Assembly: GCF_036057275.1 (NCBI RefSeq)
Contig: NZ_CP107945.1
Coordinates: 3,596,001 to 3,660,000, forward strand
Origin: Streptomyces sp. NBC_00390
Lineage (GTDB): Bacteria > Actinomycetota > Actinomycetes > Streptomycetales > Streptomycetaceae
Reading direction: 5' to 3'
DNA length: 64,000 bases
Positions 43,665 to 52,451 of this stretch are shown here, one piece after another (the stretch's first letter is position 1; every line of letters starts with the position of its first letter). Both the position numbers and the translations under genes were made by a program. The notes beneath the pieces are model-generated. The model was not told the DNA's origin and made no database searches. It worked only from the letters and a program-made list of their open reading frames with translations.

Positions 43665-44909
43665 TCAGGCAGCGTTGAAGAAGGTGTTCCAGCCGCCCGC
43701 CGGGGCCTGGCCGACCTCGAGTGTGCGGAGCTTGGCGAGCACCTGCGGGTCCTGGACATCGAGCCAGTCGCAGAACTGCCGGAAGGACACCAGCCGTACG
43801 TCCGGCTTGCCGGCCATGCTCTTGATCGCTTCCTCCACGGCATCCATGTAGATACCGCCGTTCCACTGCTCGAAGTGGTTGCCTATGAACAGGGGCGCGC
43901 GATTGGTGTCGTAGGCCCGCTGGAACCCGTTGAGATAGGCCTCGGTGGCCTGCTTCTTCCAGCGCGGATAGTTCGCGGGTACGCCGTTGGTCGAATTGCG
44001 CGACTGGTTGGCGAGGATGTTGTAGTCCATCGAGAGAACCTCGAAGGAATGCCCGGGGAACGGGATCTGCTGCAGCGGCAGGTCCCAGATCTCCATCTTC
44101 TTGTCGGGCCACACCTGGCGGCCGCCGGGCGAACTCGCGTCGTAGCGCCAGCCGAGCTGCTTGGCCATGGGCAGCAGCTTGTCCTGGCCGAGCAGACAGG
44201 GAGTGCGCGCGCCGACGAGTTCCTTGCGGTAGTCGAAGGGCAGCGGATCGATGTCGCGCCAGCCGCTGTTGGTACGCCACTGGGTGACGAACGACACAGC
44301 CTGTTCCGTCTCGTTGCGCCAGTCCGCGGACGACCAGTTGCCGACCGATCCGGAACCGGCACAGAAATGCCCGTTGAAGTGGGTACCTATCTCATGGCCG
44401 TCCAGCCATGCCTGGCGTATGTACTTCAGCGTGTCCTTGATGTGGTCGTCGGTGAGATAGCCGATGTCGGACGCGCCGATGCCGTTGTTCGGCGGCTTGT
44501 AGAGCGTCTTCTTCGACTCGGGCAGGAGATAGATGCCGGAGAGGAAGAACGTCATCGCCGCGTCGTGGTTCTTGGCCAGTTCGAGGAATCGCGGGAAGAG
44601 ACCGTTGCCGACTTCGCCTGCGCCGTCCCAGGAAAAGATGACGAATTGCGGGGGCGTCTGGCCCGGTTCGAGCGGTTCGGGCCGCTTCGGCTGGTGCGGC
44701 TGCTTTCCGGTGTCGGAGGTGGAACCGTCCCCGATCAGCCGGCCTTCGCTCTTGGAGGGGGACGGCTTGCCGTCCTTGCCCGGGTCGCCGCCGCCCGCCG
44801 GCCCGCTCTGTCCCGGCTCGGCACCGACGTAACCGCAGCCGGCCGCCCCGATGGCGGCCGCGGCCCCGAGCCCCGCCCCGAGCAGACCCCTTCGACTGAT
44901 CTCGCGCAT
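43665..44909 (-). CDS. Polysaccharide deacetylase-like lipoprotein
   Basis: 414 residues. The N-terminus MREISRRGLLGAGLGAAAAIGAAGC has a twin-arginine-like start and a lipobox ending at about Cys25. After a charged linker comes a NodB-like barrel: QFVIFSWDGAGE (a catalytic Asp), DAAMTFFLSGIYLLP, HEIGTHFNGHFC (two His in the metal motif) and IGNHFEQW. It may trim acetyl groups from cell-wall glycans. The location between hemL and resA is conserved in Streptomyces but its link to cytochrome assembly is unknown. Confidence 0.85.
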   Translation of the reverse strand: MREISRRGLLGAGLGAAAAIGAAGCGYVGAEPGQSGPAGGGDPGKDGKPSPSKSEGRLIGDGSTSDTGKQPHQPKRPEPLEPGQTPPQFVIFSWDGAGEVGNGLFPRFLELAKNHDAAMTFFLSGIYLLPESKKTLYKPPNNGIGASDIGYLTDDHIKDTLKYIRQAWLDGHEIGTHFNGHFCAGSGSVGNWSSADWRNETEQAVSFVTQWRTNSGWRDIDPLPFDYRKELVGARTPCLLGQDKLLPMAKQLGWRYDASSPGGRQVWPDKKMEIWDLPLQQIPFPGHSFEVLSMDYNILANQSRNSTNGVPANYPRWKKQATEAYLNGFQRAYDTNRAPLFIGNHFEQWNGGIYMDAVEEAIKSMAGKPDVRLVSFRQFCDWLDVQDPQVLAKLRTLEVGQAPAGGWNTFFNAA

Positions 44910-45066
44910 CTCGCCGCCCCCACCCCCGTGCTCTCTTCTGGTCCGGGAGAGCCCTCAAAGCCGGTGCCGGAGTATGTCCGACACCGGTTGAGATGAGGAT
45001 AGGAACACAAAGGTTCCTGGAGCGGATGCGTATTTTTCTGATCAGCTCTTAACCGACCATGAACAA

Positions 45067-45741
45067 CTAGGCGCCGAATGCCTTGGCCTTACCCTTCACG
45101 GGTTTGGCACCTGCGAGAAGATGCGCCGGAACAAGATCGCGCGCCGGCTCCGAGTAACCGACGGAGACGATCCTGTCGCCCTGGTACGTGAAGGTCGTGA
45201 GCGAGGCGAGTGTGCACTGCCTGCGGCGCGGGTCGTGCCACAGGCGGCGGCGCTCCACGAAGCTGCGCACGATCCAGATCGGGAGCTGGTGGCTGACGCA
45301 CACCGCCTCATGCCCGCGGGCGGCGTCCCGGGCCGCGGCCAGCGCCCCCATCATCCGCACGACCTGCTCCACGTACGGCTCGCCCCACGACGGGCGGAAC
45401 GGGTTGGTCAGATGCTTCCAGTTGGCCGGCCTGCGCAGTGCGCCGTCGCCGACGCCGAAGGTCTTGCCCTCGAAGACGTTGCCCGCCTCGATCAGCCGCT
45501 CGTCCGTGTCGAGGGTCAGCCCGTGCGCCTTGGCGACCGGCGTGGCCGTCTCCTGGGCGCGCTCCAGCGGGGAGGCTACGACGTGCGCGATGTCACGGCC
45601 CGCAAGATGCTCGGCGACCCGGTCGGCCATCTGCCGCCCGAGCTCCGAGAGGTGATAGCCGGCGCGGCGGCCGTAGAGCACGCCGTCGGGGTTCTCCACC
45701 TCGCCGTGGCGCACCAGGTGGACGACGGTGATCTCGCTCAT
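45067..45741 (-). CDS. Histidine phosphatase family protein
   Basis: 224 residues. The catalytic RHG motif is in VVHLVRHGEVENPDG (about residues 9-14), the second His in AVCVSHQLPIWIVR, and the middle Arg/Glu set around ERAQETA and IEAGNVFEG. Substrate not known; members include phosphoglycerate mutases and cobalamin phosphatases. Its start overlaps the hemL stop as ATGA, so it is co-translated with hemL and may tidy a phosphorylated metabolite in haem synthesis (inference). Confidence 0.92.
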   Translation of the reverse strand: MSEITVVHLVRHGEVENPDGVLYGRRAGYHLSELGRQMADRVAEHLAGRDIAHVVASPLERAQETATPVAKAHGLTLDTDERLIEAGNVFEGKTFGVGDGALRRPANWKHLTNPFRPSWGEPYVEQVVRMMGALAAARDAARGHEAVCVSHQLPIWIVRSFVERRRLWHDPRRRQCTLASLTTFTYQGDRIVSVGYSEPARDLVPAHLLAGAKPVKGKAKAFGA

Positions 45742-47063
45742 GCGGACACCTCGCTCGCCCCGGCGGCGGCACGGGCGGCGGCAGGCAGCGCCGCTGCGAT
45801 CCGCTCGATCGCACGCTCGTCGTGGGCCGTGGAGACGAACCACGACTCGAAGGCGGACGGCGGCAGGTACACGCCGTCGGAGAGCATCGAGTGGAAGAAC
45901 GCGTTGAACCGGAAGGCCTCCTGCTTCTTGGCGTCCTCGTAGGTGCGCACCTCCTCACCCGTGAAGAACACCGAGAACATGTTGCTCGCCGTCTGCAGCC
46001 GGTGCGCCACGCCCTCCTCGGTGAGCGCGTCCGTCACCAGGCCCTGGATCTCCTGCGAGACCTTGTCGACCTTCTCGTACGCGGCGTCGTCGAGCAGGCG
46101 TAGCTGCGCGAGGCCCGCGGCGGTGGCCACCGGGTTACCGGACAGCGTGCCCGCCTGGTAGACGGGACCGGCCGGGGCGAGATGCGCCATGACGTCCCTG
46201 CGGCCACCGAACGCGGCGGCCGGGAAGCCCCCGCCCATGACCTTGCCGAAGGTCATCAGGTCGGGCTTCACGCCGTCGATCCCGTACCAGCCGGCCCTGG
46301 AGGTACGGAAACCGGTCATCACCTCGTCGGAGATGTACAGCGCGCCGTTCTTCTCACAGGCGGCCCTGAGCCCTTCGTTGAAACCGGGCAGCGGCGGGAC
46401 CACGCCCATGTTGCCGGGCGACGCCTCGGTGATCACACAGGCGATCTCGCCGGGGTGCGCCGCGAAGGCGGCGTGCACGGCCTCCAGGTCGTTGTACGGC
46501 AGCACGATGGTGTCGCCGGCCTGGGCGCCCGTGACCCCGGGGGTGTCCGGGAGCGCGAAGGTGGCCACCCCCGAGCCCGCGGCGGCGAGCAGGGCATCGA
46601 CATGCCCGTGGTAGCAGCCGGCGAACTTCACGACCTTGGCCCGGCCGGTGAAGCCACGAGCCAGTCTGATCGCGGACATCGTCGCTTCGGTGCCGCTCGA
46701 AACCAGCCGAACCTGCTCGACCGGTTCGATCCGGGCCACGATCTCCTCGGCCAGGGCGACCTCGCCCTCACCGGGCGTACCGAAGGACGTGCCGCGGGCG
46801 ACCGCCGCCTGGACCGCCTCGATGACGGCCGGGTGCGCGTGCCCGAGGATCATGGGCCCCCACGAGCAGACGAGATCGACATACTCGCGCCCGTCGGCGT
46901 CGGTGAGGTACGGACCAGTGCCCGACACCATGAACCGGGGCGTACCGCCCACGGCGCGGAAAGCACGGACGGGAGAGTTCACGCCGCCGGGCGTCACAAG
47001 GGACGCGCGGTCGAAAAGCGTCTGCGAAACTGGGGCGTCATAGGGAAAGCTCACGGAATCCAT
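45738..47063 (-). CDS. hemL: Glutamate-1-semialdehyde 2,1-aminomutase
   Basis: 441 residues. Signatures: TPGGVNSPVRAFRAVGGTPRF at the N-terminus (split for length), LVSSGTEATMSAIRLARG, and the PLP lysine in DLMTFGKVMGGGFPAAA. It makes 5-aminolevulinate, the haem precursor. ATG 47063 is used; GTG two codons on is an alternative. It is the first gene of a leftward pair with the histidine phosphatase, and stands near the cytochrome c assembly genes that use haem. Confidence 0.96.
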   Translation of the reverse strand: MDSVSFPYDAPVSQTLFDRASLVTPGGVNSPVRAFRAVGGTPRFMVSGTGPYLTDADGREYVDLVCSWGPMILGHAHPAVIEAVQAAVARGTSFGTPGEGEVALAEEIVARIEPVEQVRLVSSGTEATMSAIRLARGFTGRAKVVKFAGCYHGHVDALLAAAGSGVATFALPDTPGVTGAQAGDTIVLPYNDLEAVHAAFAAHPGEIACVITEASPGNMGVVPPLPGFNEGLRAACEKNGALYISDEVMTGFRTSRAGWYGIDGVKPDLMTFGKVMGGGFPAAAFGGRRDVMAHLAPAGPVYQAGTLSGNPVATAAGLAQLRLLDDAAYEKVDKVSQEIQGLVTDALTEEGVAHRLQTASNMFSVFFTGEEVRTYEDAKKQEAFRFNAFFHSMLSDGVYLPPSAFESWFVSTAHDERAIERIAAALPAAARAAAGASEVSA

Positions 47064-47296
47064 GGTGTCAGAGCCCCGGACGATCTCGCGGTCGGGTGTT
47101 TCACCACTCGGGCGTGGGGGAGGTCACTGTCACGATGATCGGGTTGCGCGGCGGGGGCTGCGAATGGTCGGGTGGAGATATGCATCGCGGTGGCGGAGTG
47201 GGCGAGGGGACTGACGACCTGGGTCCTGAGCCTGCCCGGCGGGGGAAGCACCGGCGCGGCGACGCGGATGGGCCCGCGGAGATCAGGAGCGGCCGT

Positions 47297-47734
47297 GTGG
47301 GGGTGACCTACAAATACTTCGGCGCGCCCGACGGAGCCACAGCCGCCAGGGTGCCGATCTCCATGCGCCCCGAGGAGCTCGGCGGCGACGAGCTCGGCAT
47401 GGGCGGAATGTTCACCAAGATCAAGCCGGAGACCATAGCCGCGATGGTGCTCACCGGCATTCAGGGCATGCCGCTGCACAAGGTTCCGCCGCTGGAGCTG
47501 GTGGTCCTGCACCCCGACTACGCGGTGGTCAAGCTGCCCATGACGGTCGTCGACCCGCTACGCGGCATCGGCGAGGAGTCGGTGGGCGCGGCTGCCTTCA
47601 TCTGGTCGACGGTCCCGGACCGGGGCGGGCCGCGGGACGCGTTCAACGTCTATCAGCTGCTGCACGAATGGCAGGATTTCAGCCATCGTCTGCATGAGGC
47701 GGGGCATCAGCCTTATTGCCTGGTGTGGCCCTGA
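47297..47734 (+). CDS. Conserved hypothetical protein of actinomycetes
   Basis: 145 residues from GTG 47297, chosen because AGGAGC lies six bases upstream; GTG 47303 is also in frame. The sequence TYKYFGAPDGATAARVPISM and LTGIQGMPLHKVPPLELVVLHPDYAVVKLPM reads as a compact soluble protein found beside hemL in Streptomyces. No catalytic motif can be named. It ends in QPYCLVWP and is followed by a terminator. Confidence 0.8.
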   Translation: MGVTYKYFGAPDGATAARVPISMRPEELGGDELGMGGMFTKIKPETIAAMVLTGIQGMPLHKVPPLELVVLHPDYAVVKLPMTVVDPLRGIGEESVGAAAFIWSTVPDRGGPRDAFNVYQLLHEWQDFSHRLHEAGHQPYCLVWP

Positions 47735-47754
47735 GCTGGGGTTTCGCTGGTTTC

Positions 47755-47778
47755 GGGCGGGGTTTTCGGGCCCCGCCC
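47755..47778 (+). terminator. Intrinsic terminator
   Basis: GGGCGGGG (47755-47762) and CCCCGCCC (47771-47778) form an 8-bp perfect stem with an eight-base loop, 20 bases after the stop of the preceding gene. Confidence 0.7.
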
Positions 47779-47927
47779 TCGTCATGTGCCGGAACGAGCC
47801 GTCAGGCGGCCGGGGCACATCGGTCCAGCTGAGGGCACCCGACCCCGACCAGCGACGCACCCACCCTTGATCGCCCGGCCTCGGCCTCGGCCTCTCCGGA
47901 GAGCGCCGACCACGACGGAAGAGGGGG

Positions 47928-48578
47928 TTACGGGCGGGGTCTGCGGGCGTGGAGGACGAAGGCCGGGGGTGTGTTGCGCCATACGGCGCGGCTGGGGACG
48001 ACTTCTTCGAACCGGTCGGCCAGCAGCTCCCGGAACCGACGGGCGGGGGTGAGGGGAACGGCGTGGAGGTAGGTGAACGCGGTGAAGGCACCCGCCGGGG
48101 CGAGCACCGCGGCTGTCGCGTCCATCAGCTGGTGTTGGGCGGCGTAGGGAAAGAGTGCCCAGGGCAGGCCGCTGACCACCACATCGGCTCTCTCGATGCT
48201 GCGCTCGTCCAGCAGGTGACGCAGGTGCACGGCGTCACGCTGGATCACCTCCGCCCCCGGGTGGCGGTGGCGCAGGCGCTGAGCGAGGAGTGGATCGATC
48301 TCGACGGCCAGGTGGCGGCCGCGGCCGCCGAGCCGGCGCTGGATCTCGGCGGTGAACGGTCCGGTGCCGGCACCCAGCTCCACCACGACGGGCTCGCCGC
48401 GCTCGGGCACCGGGGCGCAGACCGCCTCGGCCAGGTGCCGCGAGCTGGGAGCGATGGCCCCCATACGGGCCGGTGCTCGGACCCACTGCCGCAGGAACAG
48501 GGTGTAGTCGTTCTGCTCCTGTGGGGGCTTGCAGAGACGGCAATGCCGGGCTGTGCGGTGCGCGGTGCTGGTGGTCAT
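47928..48578 (-). CDS. Class I SAM-dependent methyltransferase, PmtA-like
   Basis: 216 residues. A short N-terminus with two Cys (HCRLCKPP) leads to FLRQWVRAPARMGAIAPSSR, the SAM motif VVVELGAGTGPFTAEI and VVVSGLPWALFPYAAQ. The leading FLRQW and APSSR features match bacterial phospholipid N-methyltransferases (PmtA) and their relatives, though the true substrate is open. AAGGG is nine bases before ATG 48578. It faces the terminator of the preceding gene and probably stands alone. Confidence 0.82.
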   Translation of the reverse strand: MTTSTAHRTARHCRLCKPPQEQNDYTLFLRQWVRAPARMGAIAPSSRHLAEAVCAPVPERGEPVVVELGAGTGPFTAEIQRRLGGRGRHLAVEIDPLLAQRLRHRHPGAEVIQRDAVHLRHLLDERSIERADVVVSGLPWALFPYAAQHQLMDATAAVLAPAGAFTAFTYLHAVPLTPARRFRELLADRFEEVVPSRAVWRNTPPAFVLHARRPRP

Positions 48579-48683
48579 GTCGGATGCCCTTGTCGGGGTG
48601 TGCGGGTGGTCGACCGTGTCGGCGTGCAGGGGCAATGTGCGGTGGGGTCCCGTTGACGGCGCAAGGGCCGGCACTGCTGAGGG

Positions 48684-48830
48684 CGGAAGGGCTGGAAGTG
48701 CGACGCCGGCCGTGGAGGGCGCGGCATCTTCTACCCGTCGCCGTTCATGAACGCGGCCGCCGAGTACCCGGACGCCGACCACCCGGTCCATGGCCTGGTG
48801 GCGTCCAGCGCAGCCGTGGACCTCGTGGAC
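48684..48830 (+). pseudogene. Fragment of a TetR gene (copy of the 50587-51195 gene)
   Basis: Bases 48738-48806 match 50938-51006 with three mismatches in 69, exactly 2200 bases apart. In the frame of the full tetR gene it reads SPFMNAAAEYPDADHPV, identical to the intact copy, then HGLVAS against RGLVTS. Similarity fades on both sides, with only GRGI/RGFR-like echoes before it, and there is no start. It is a duplicated or relict fragment. The rest of 48579-48905 shows no gene. Confidence 0.75.
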
Positions 48831-48905
48831 ACCGGTCTGGATTCGTGGGTCAGGACAGCTTCTTGTGCGCCCCCGCAGATGCGGGCGCCCCAGGTTCCGT
48901 ACTGG

Positions 48906-49604
48906 TTACTCGAACTCAGCCAAGGCGCCGAGAATCAAGTCGCTGACGGCCTTGGTGGACACCGGGTTCTGGCCCGTGATCAGGCGGCCGTCACGCACGG
49001 CATGCGGCGTCATCGGGACAGTGGAGCGCACATACTTGGCTCCCTTCGCGCGCAACTCGTCCTCCAGGAGGAACGGCACCCTGCTCTTCACGCCGGCCAG
49101 TCTTTCCTCGACCGTCGCGAAGCCTGTCACGGTGCGGTTCCGAACGAGCGGATTCCCTTCGGCGTCCTGCAGGTTGATGAGGGCGCAGGCACCATGGCAG
49201 ACCGATGAGACGATGCCGCCGCCGGCGTAGATGGCCTGGGTTTTTCGGTGCAGTTCAGCGCTGTCGGGAAAGTCCCACATAGTGCCGTGCCCACCTGTGA
49301 AGAAGATCGTGGAGTAGTCGTCCGGATCTGCGTCGGCAACAGACGCCGTGGCTTTCAGGGCGGCCATGAAGGCCGGGTCGGCGAGATAGCTGCGAACCGT
49401 CCGGTCGGCGAACAAGCGGCCGAGGCTTCGAGGGTCGAGTGGCACCTCGCCGCCCGCCGGGCTGACCACATCCACGGTGTGGCCGTCCTTCACAGCCTTG
49501 TCGTAGAAATGGACGAGTTCGCCCAGCCACAGGCCGGTCCGGTGCTTGCTCGCCCCGTAGGTGGCCTGATTGGTCACCACTGCCAGAATCTTTTTCCGTC
49601 TCAT
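48906..49604 (-). CDS. DJ-1/PfpI family type 1 glutamine amidotransferase-like protein
   Basis: 232 residues. The nucleophile elbow is IVSSVCHGACALINL with Cys before His, and the acidic residue is expected near the N-terminus (SKHRTGLWLGELVHFYD). The Hsp31-like FFTGGHGTMWDFPD segment supports a chaperone/glyoxalase/deglycase type. ATG 49604 has GGGAG close by and AAGGAG further up. It lies downstream of an SDR on the same strand and probably is co-transcribed with it under the divergent TetR gene. Confidence 0.9.
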   Translation of the reverse strand: MRRKKILAVVTNQATYGASKHRTGLWLGELVHFYDKAVKDGHTVDVVSPAGGEVPLDPRSLGRLFADRTVRSYLADPAFMAALKATASVADADPDDYSTIFFTGGHGTMWDFPDSAELHRKTQAIYAGGGIVSSVCHGACALINLQDAEGNPLVRNRTVTGFATVEERLAGVKSRVPFLLEDELRAKGAKYVRSTVPMTPHAVRDGRLITGQNPVSTKAVSDLILGALAEFE

Positions 49605-49707
49605 TTCTCCCACGTCTCCTTTGCGGGCCAACGACACATTCGGGACCAGGTGCGGCAGAACGCCCGCCGGAACGCCCTGGGCCAGGAGTTGGCCACAGGG
49701 ATGGTGC

Positions 49708-50457
49708 TCAAACCTGCTCGGTGGGGCGTACGAGCAGCTCGGCGACGGCCACGTGCCGGGGGCGGGTGACGATGTAGCCGACGGTGTCGGCGATGTCCTG
49801 GCCCTGCAGCCGCTCGATGTCGCCCAGGGAGGCGGCGATGTACTGCTGGACGACGGCCGGATTGTGCGTGCGCAGTTCGGTGTCGACGCTGCCCGGCTCA
49901 ATGACGGACACGCGGACGTGCTGGCGTGCCAGTTCCTGCCGCAGCGACTCGCTGAAGGCACCGACGCCGAACTTGGTGGCGCTGTACACGGCGGACATGG
50001 CGTAGGCGTTGCGGCCGGCGAGCGAGCCGATGTCGGCGACCTGCCGCGGCTCCTCGGCGGCTGCCTTGACCAGGTGGGGTACGGCCGCGTGAGTGGTGTA
50101 CATCAGGCCCATGAGGTTGATGTCGATCATGCGCCGCCAGTCGTTCAGGTCCGTGCCGGGGGCAGGCCCGAGCAGCATGAGGCCGGCGTTGTTGACCAAA
50201 GTGTCCAGGCGGCCCAAGCCCTCGACGGTCCGCTCGACCGCTTCCGCGGCCATCTGGGCATCGGTTATGTCGGCGGGCACGACGAGGGCCTTCCCGCCGG
50301 CCTTGGATATCTCCGCGGCCAGGTCGGTGAGCCGGTCCTCGCGCCGGCCGACCAGGGCCACGGAGGCGCCTTCGCGAGCAAGCTCAAGAGCTGTGGCGTG
50401 GCCGATACCGCTGGAAGCCCCGGTGACCAGGGCGACGGTTCCTTCAAGACGAGTCAT
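49708..50457 (-). CDS. SDR family NAD(P)-dependent oxidoreductase
   Basis: 249 residues. Cofactor motif VTGASSGIGHATALELAREG, NNAGLMLLG, the Ser-Tyr-Lys set with IGSLAGRNAYAMSAVYSATKFG, and PGSVDTEL. The GR after the second strand (VGRREDR) favours NADP. The substrate is unknown. It lies between the DJ-1 gene (downstream, 100 bases) and a divergent TetR gene 129 bases away, the usual layout of a TetR-controlled redox operon. Confidence 0.93.
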   Translation of the reverse strand: MTRLEGTVALVTGASSGIGHATALELAREGASVALVGRREDRLTDLAAEISKAGGKALVVPADITDAQMAAEAVERTVEGLGRLDTLVNNAGLMLLGPAPGTDLNDWRRMIDINLMGLMYTTHAAVPHLVKAAAEEPRQVADIGSLAGRNAYAMSAVYSATKFGVGAFSESLRQELARQHVRVSVIEPGSVDTELRTHNPAVVQQYIAASLGDIERLQGQDIADTVGYIVTRPRHVAVAELLVRPTEQV

Positions 50458-50586
50458 GGTTCAAGCCTTTCGATGAGAAACGGCCACGTTGCTCGGGCCG
50501 TACTGGATATGGGGAGATGGCCCTCTTGGTGGGAGCCGTATGGGGGCGCAGGCCGCTCAGGACCGGGCCAAAGGCACAATGGGGAA

Positions 50587-51195
50587 GTGAGCATCAGCGG
50601 GCAGAAGACCACCGACACGACGCGTCGAGGGACCAAGGAGGACGGTGAGCTGCCGCCCCGCGAACGCCTGGTCCGGGCCGCGTCACGTTTGTTCTATTAC
50701 GAGGGCGTACGCGCGATCGGCGTGGAGCGGCTGATCGCCGAGGCCGGGGTGACGAAAGCGACCTTCTACCGGCACTTCGCCTCCAAGGACGACCTGGTCG
50801 TGGCCTATCTGCTGACCAAGGACGCCTATTACAAGGAAGTGGCCGAACCGCTGGCCGCCGCGCACCCGCCCGCGAAGGCGATCGACCTGATCTTCGAGGC
50901 GATCTCCGAACACGCCCGCGAGCGCGGATTTCGCGGATCGCCGTTCATGAACGCGGCCGCCGAGTACCCGGACGCCGACCACCCGGTCCGCGGCCTGGTG
51001 ACGTCCCATCGGGACTGGATCCGCAGCCTCTTCCAGGAACTGCTCACCCGGCTCGGCCACACCGACCCGGAGTCGGCCGCCGGTGCACTGCTGATGCTGT
51101 ACGACGGCGCGATGGCAGCCGGCTACCTGGACGACTCGACGGCCGCCCACAAGACCCTGCTGGACGCGGCCCGGCTGATCCGATCGGGAGGCTGA
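50587..51195 (+). CDS. TetR/AcrR family transcriptional regulator
   Basis: 202 residues from GTG 50587, the only sensible start; a G-rich GGGGAA abuts it. HTH: LVRAASRLFYYEGVRAIGVE, then IAEAGVTKATFYRHFASKDDL. It has the LmrA/YxaF-type C-terminal half with FMNAAAEYPDADHPV. It diverges from the SDR-DJ-1 pair, which it probably represses. A 69-base fragment of this gene lies 2200 bases upstream on the other side of that pair. Confidence 0.92.
   Translation: MSISGQKTTDTTRRGTKEDGELPPRERLVRAASRLFYYEGVRAIGVERLIAEAGVTKATFYRHFASKDDLVVAYLLTKDAYYKEVAEPLAAAHPPAKAIDLIFEAISEHARERGFRGSPFMNAAAEYPDADHPVRGLVTSHRDWIRSLFQELLTRLGHTDPESAAGALLMLYDGAMAAGYLDDSTAAHKTLLDAARLIRSGG
50938..51006 (+). repeat. 69-bp direct repeat, intact copy inside tetR
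   Basis: Matches 48738-48806 in the same orientation with three mismatches (first 52 bases identical). The two copies flank the DJ-1 and SDR genes. Confidence 0.9.
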
Positions 51196-51842
51196 CCCCG
51201 TCGGGACCGCGTGAAGCGGCGGCTCTGCGCGGGGGCCCGGCCGGGCCGGGGCGCGGATTGGCTTCATGGAACCCTTTGATCTCTCTTCGATGTACACCGG
51301 CGACCTATGGCAGCTCTCCGCCTGGAGGCGGCCCAGCCGGGAAGGCCGATACGCCATCCTTCCAGAGGCAGGAAGACCGGTCGTTCTACCTCTCGAAGAT
51401 AACCCTCCTGGCGTCCGCGCGCCACCGATCGACCCTCTTGTGGGATCCCTCACCCGGTCGCCGCCGGCTCTCGACGCCGACCTCGGCAAGGAGCTCCCGA
51501 GGCCGGCACCTTGCCCCTTCCGGCCACCTGGCACGCCCCCGCTCTCGTCGCCGTCGCATCCGGACTGTCGCTCTCCGGCGCGCCTTTCGGACATGAGCCG
51601 ACTTGCCCTACAGGGCCCTGTGCCGCAACGCGGCCGTGCCCGGGACAACACCGCAGGTCAATGCCCCCTCGCTGAACGGCCGGTCCTCGACGGCGGCGCC
51701 GAGGGGCGCCCTTGCCGGTGGGCGGTGCTCCTGCGAGCATCCCAGCGCGCGCTCTACGGCGGCCGGGGCACGGGACAGACCCCGGTTGGCCCCCCACCCG
51801 TTGGTTCTGCCCTTCGGACGACCAACTCAGGAGTGCTTTCCC
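51196..51842. other. Intergenic stretch without a recognisable gene
   Basis: About 650 bases with weaker third-position bias than the surroundings in every frame. A frame starting MEPFDLSSMYTGDLWQLSAW at 51266 opens but degrades into Pro/Arg-rich noise. No transposase, tRNA or clear hairpin was seen. The last 20 bases carry the AGGAG ribosome binding site of the following gene. Confidence 0.6.
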
Positions 51843-52358
51843 ATGCTGCGATCGAAACTCCGGTCCTTACTGCTCGGCGCCGGCACCGCGGCCGTCATGC
51901 TGGGCACGGCCCTCGCCCCGGCCACCGCGTCGGCCGCGCCCGCGGCCCCGCTGCCCCGTGCGGCGGACAACGCCCCGGCGGCGGCCCCGGCCGAGGAGTC
52001 CGCCGCCGCCGGCTTCTGGTCCTGCACGATCCCGCCCGGCTACACGTACACCAGCACCCAGAACACCCTGTCCTGCTCGACCAGCGGCGGGTTCCGCACC
52101 ATGTACTACGTGCAGCCGCCCGCGGACGGCCTGTGGGCATGCACCACGATGCCCGGCTACACCTACAGCAACACCCAGAACACGCTGAGCTGCTCGACCA
52201 GCGGCGGGTTCCGCACCATGTACTACCTGCGCGCGCCCCGGACGGGCCTGTGGGCGTGCACGGTCCCGCCGGGCTTCACGTACACCAGCACGCAGAACAC
52301 CCTGTCCTGCTCGACCAGCGGCGGGTTCCGCACCATGTACTACCTCAGAGCGTTCTGA
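51843..52358 (+). CDS. Secreted protein of three tandem 39-residue two-cysteine repeats
   Basis: 171 residues. A signal peptide covers about 1-32, then an Ala/Pro-rich linker to about 55. The rest is three copies of a unit of period 39: Cys61/Cys78, Cys100/Cys117, Cys139/Cys156. Each has a Trp before the first Cys (WSCT, WACT, WACT), P-G-(Y/F)-T-Y, TQNTLSCSTSGGFRTMYY in all three, and a short spacer. Every unit probably forms one disulphide. AGGAG lies nine bases before ATG 51843, and a terminator follows. I know no named family; binding to a surface or polysaccharide is a guess. Confidence 0.85.
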   Translation: MLRSKLRSLLLGAGTAAVMLGTALAPATASAAPAAPLPRAADNAPAAAPAEESAAAGFWSCTIPPGYTYTSTQNTLSCSTSGGFRTMYYVQPPADGLWACTTMPGYTYSNTQNTLSCSTSGGFRTMYYLRAPRTGLWACTVPPGFTYTSTQNTLSCSTSGGFRTMYYLRAF

Positions 52359-52372
52359 CGGACCGACCGCTG

Positions 52373-52401
52373 CGCGCCCGCCCGGTCCCCGGGCGGGCGC
52401 G
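52373..52401. terminator. Strong terminator between convergent genes
   Basis: A 13-bp perfect stem (52373-52385 with 52389-52401) around a TCC loop, 15 bases after the repeat-protein stop. It can serve both this gene and the convergent glycosyltransferase. Confidence 0.85.
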
Positions 52402-52451
52402 TTCTCGGGCACGGCGGCCGTGTCCGGCGACGTTCGACGCCGTCGGCGTGC

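Noticed and set aside
49570..50586. Upstream extension of the tetR open frame
   Set aside because: It lies antisense to the SDR gene and shows no HTH features; the GTG at 50587 starts the real protein.
51266..51800. Open frame beginning MEPFDLSS upstream of the secreted repeat protein
   Set aside because: No ribosome binding site, weak codon bias and no family features beyond the first 20 residues.
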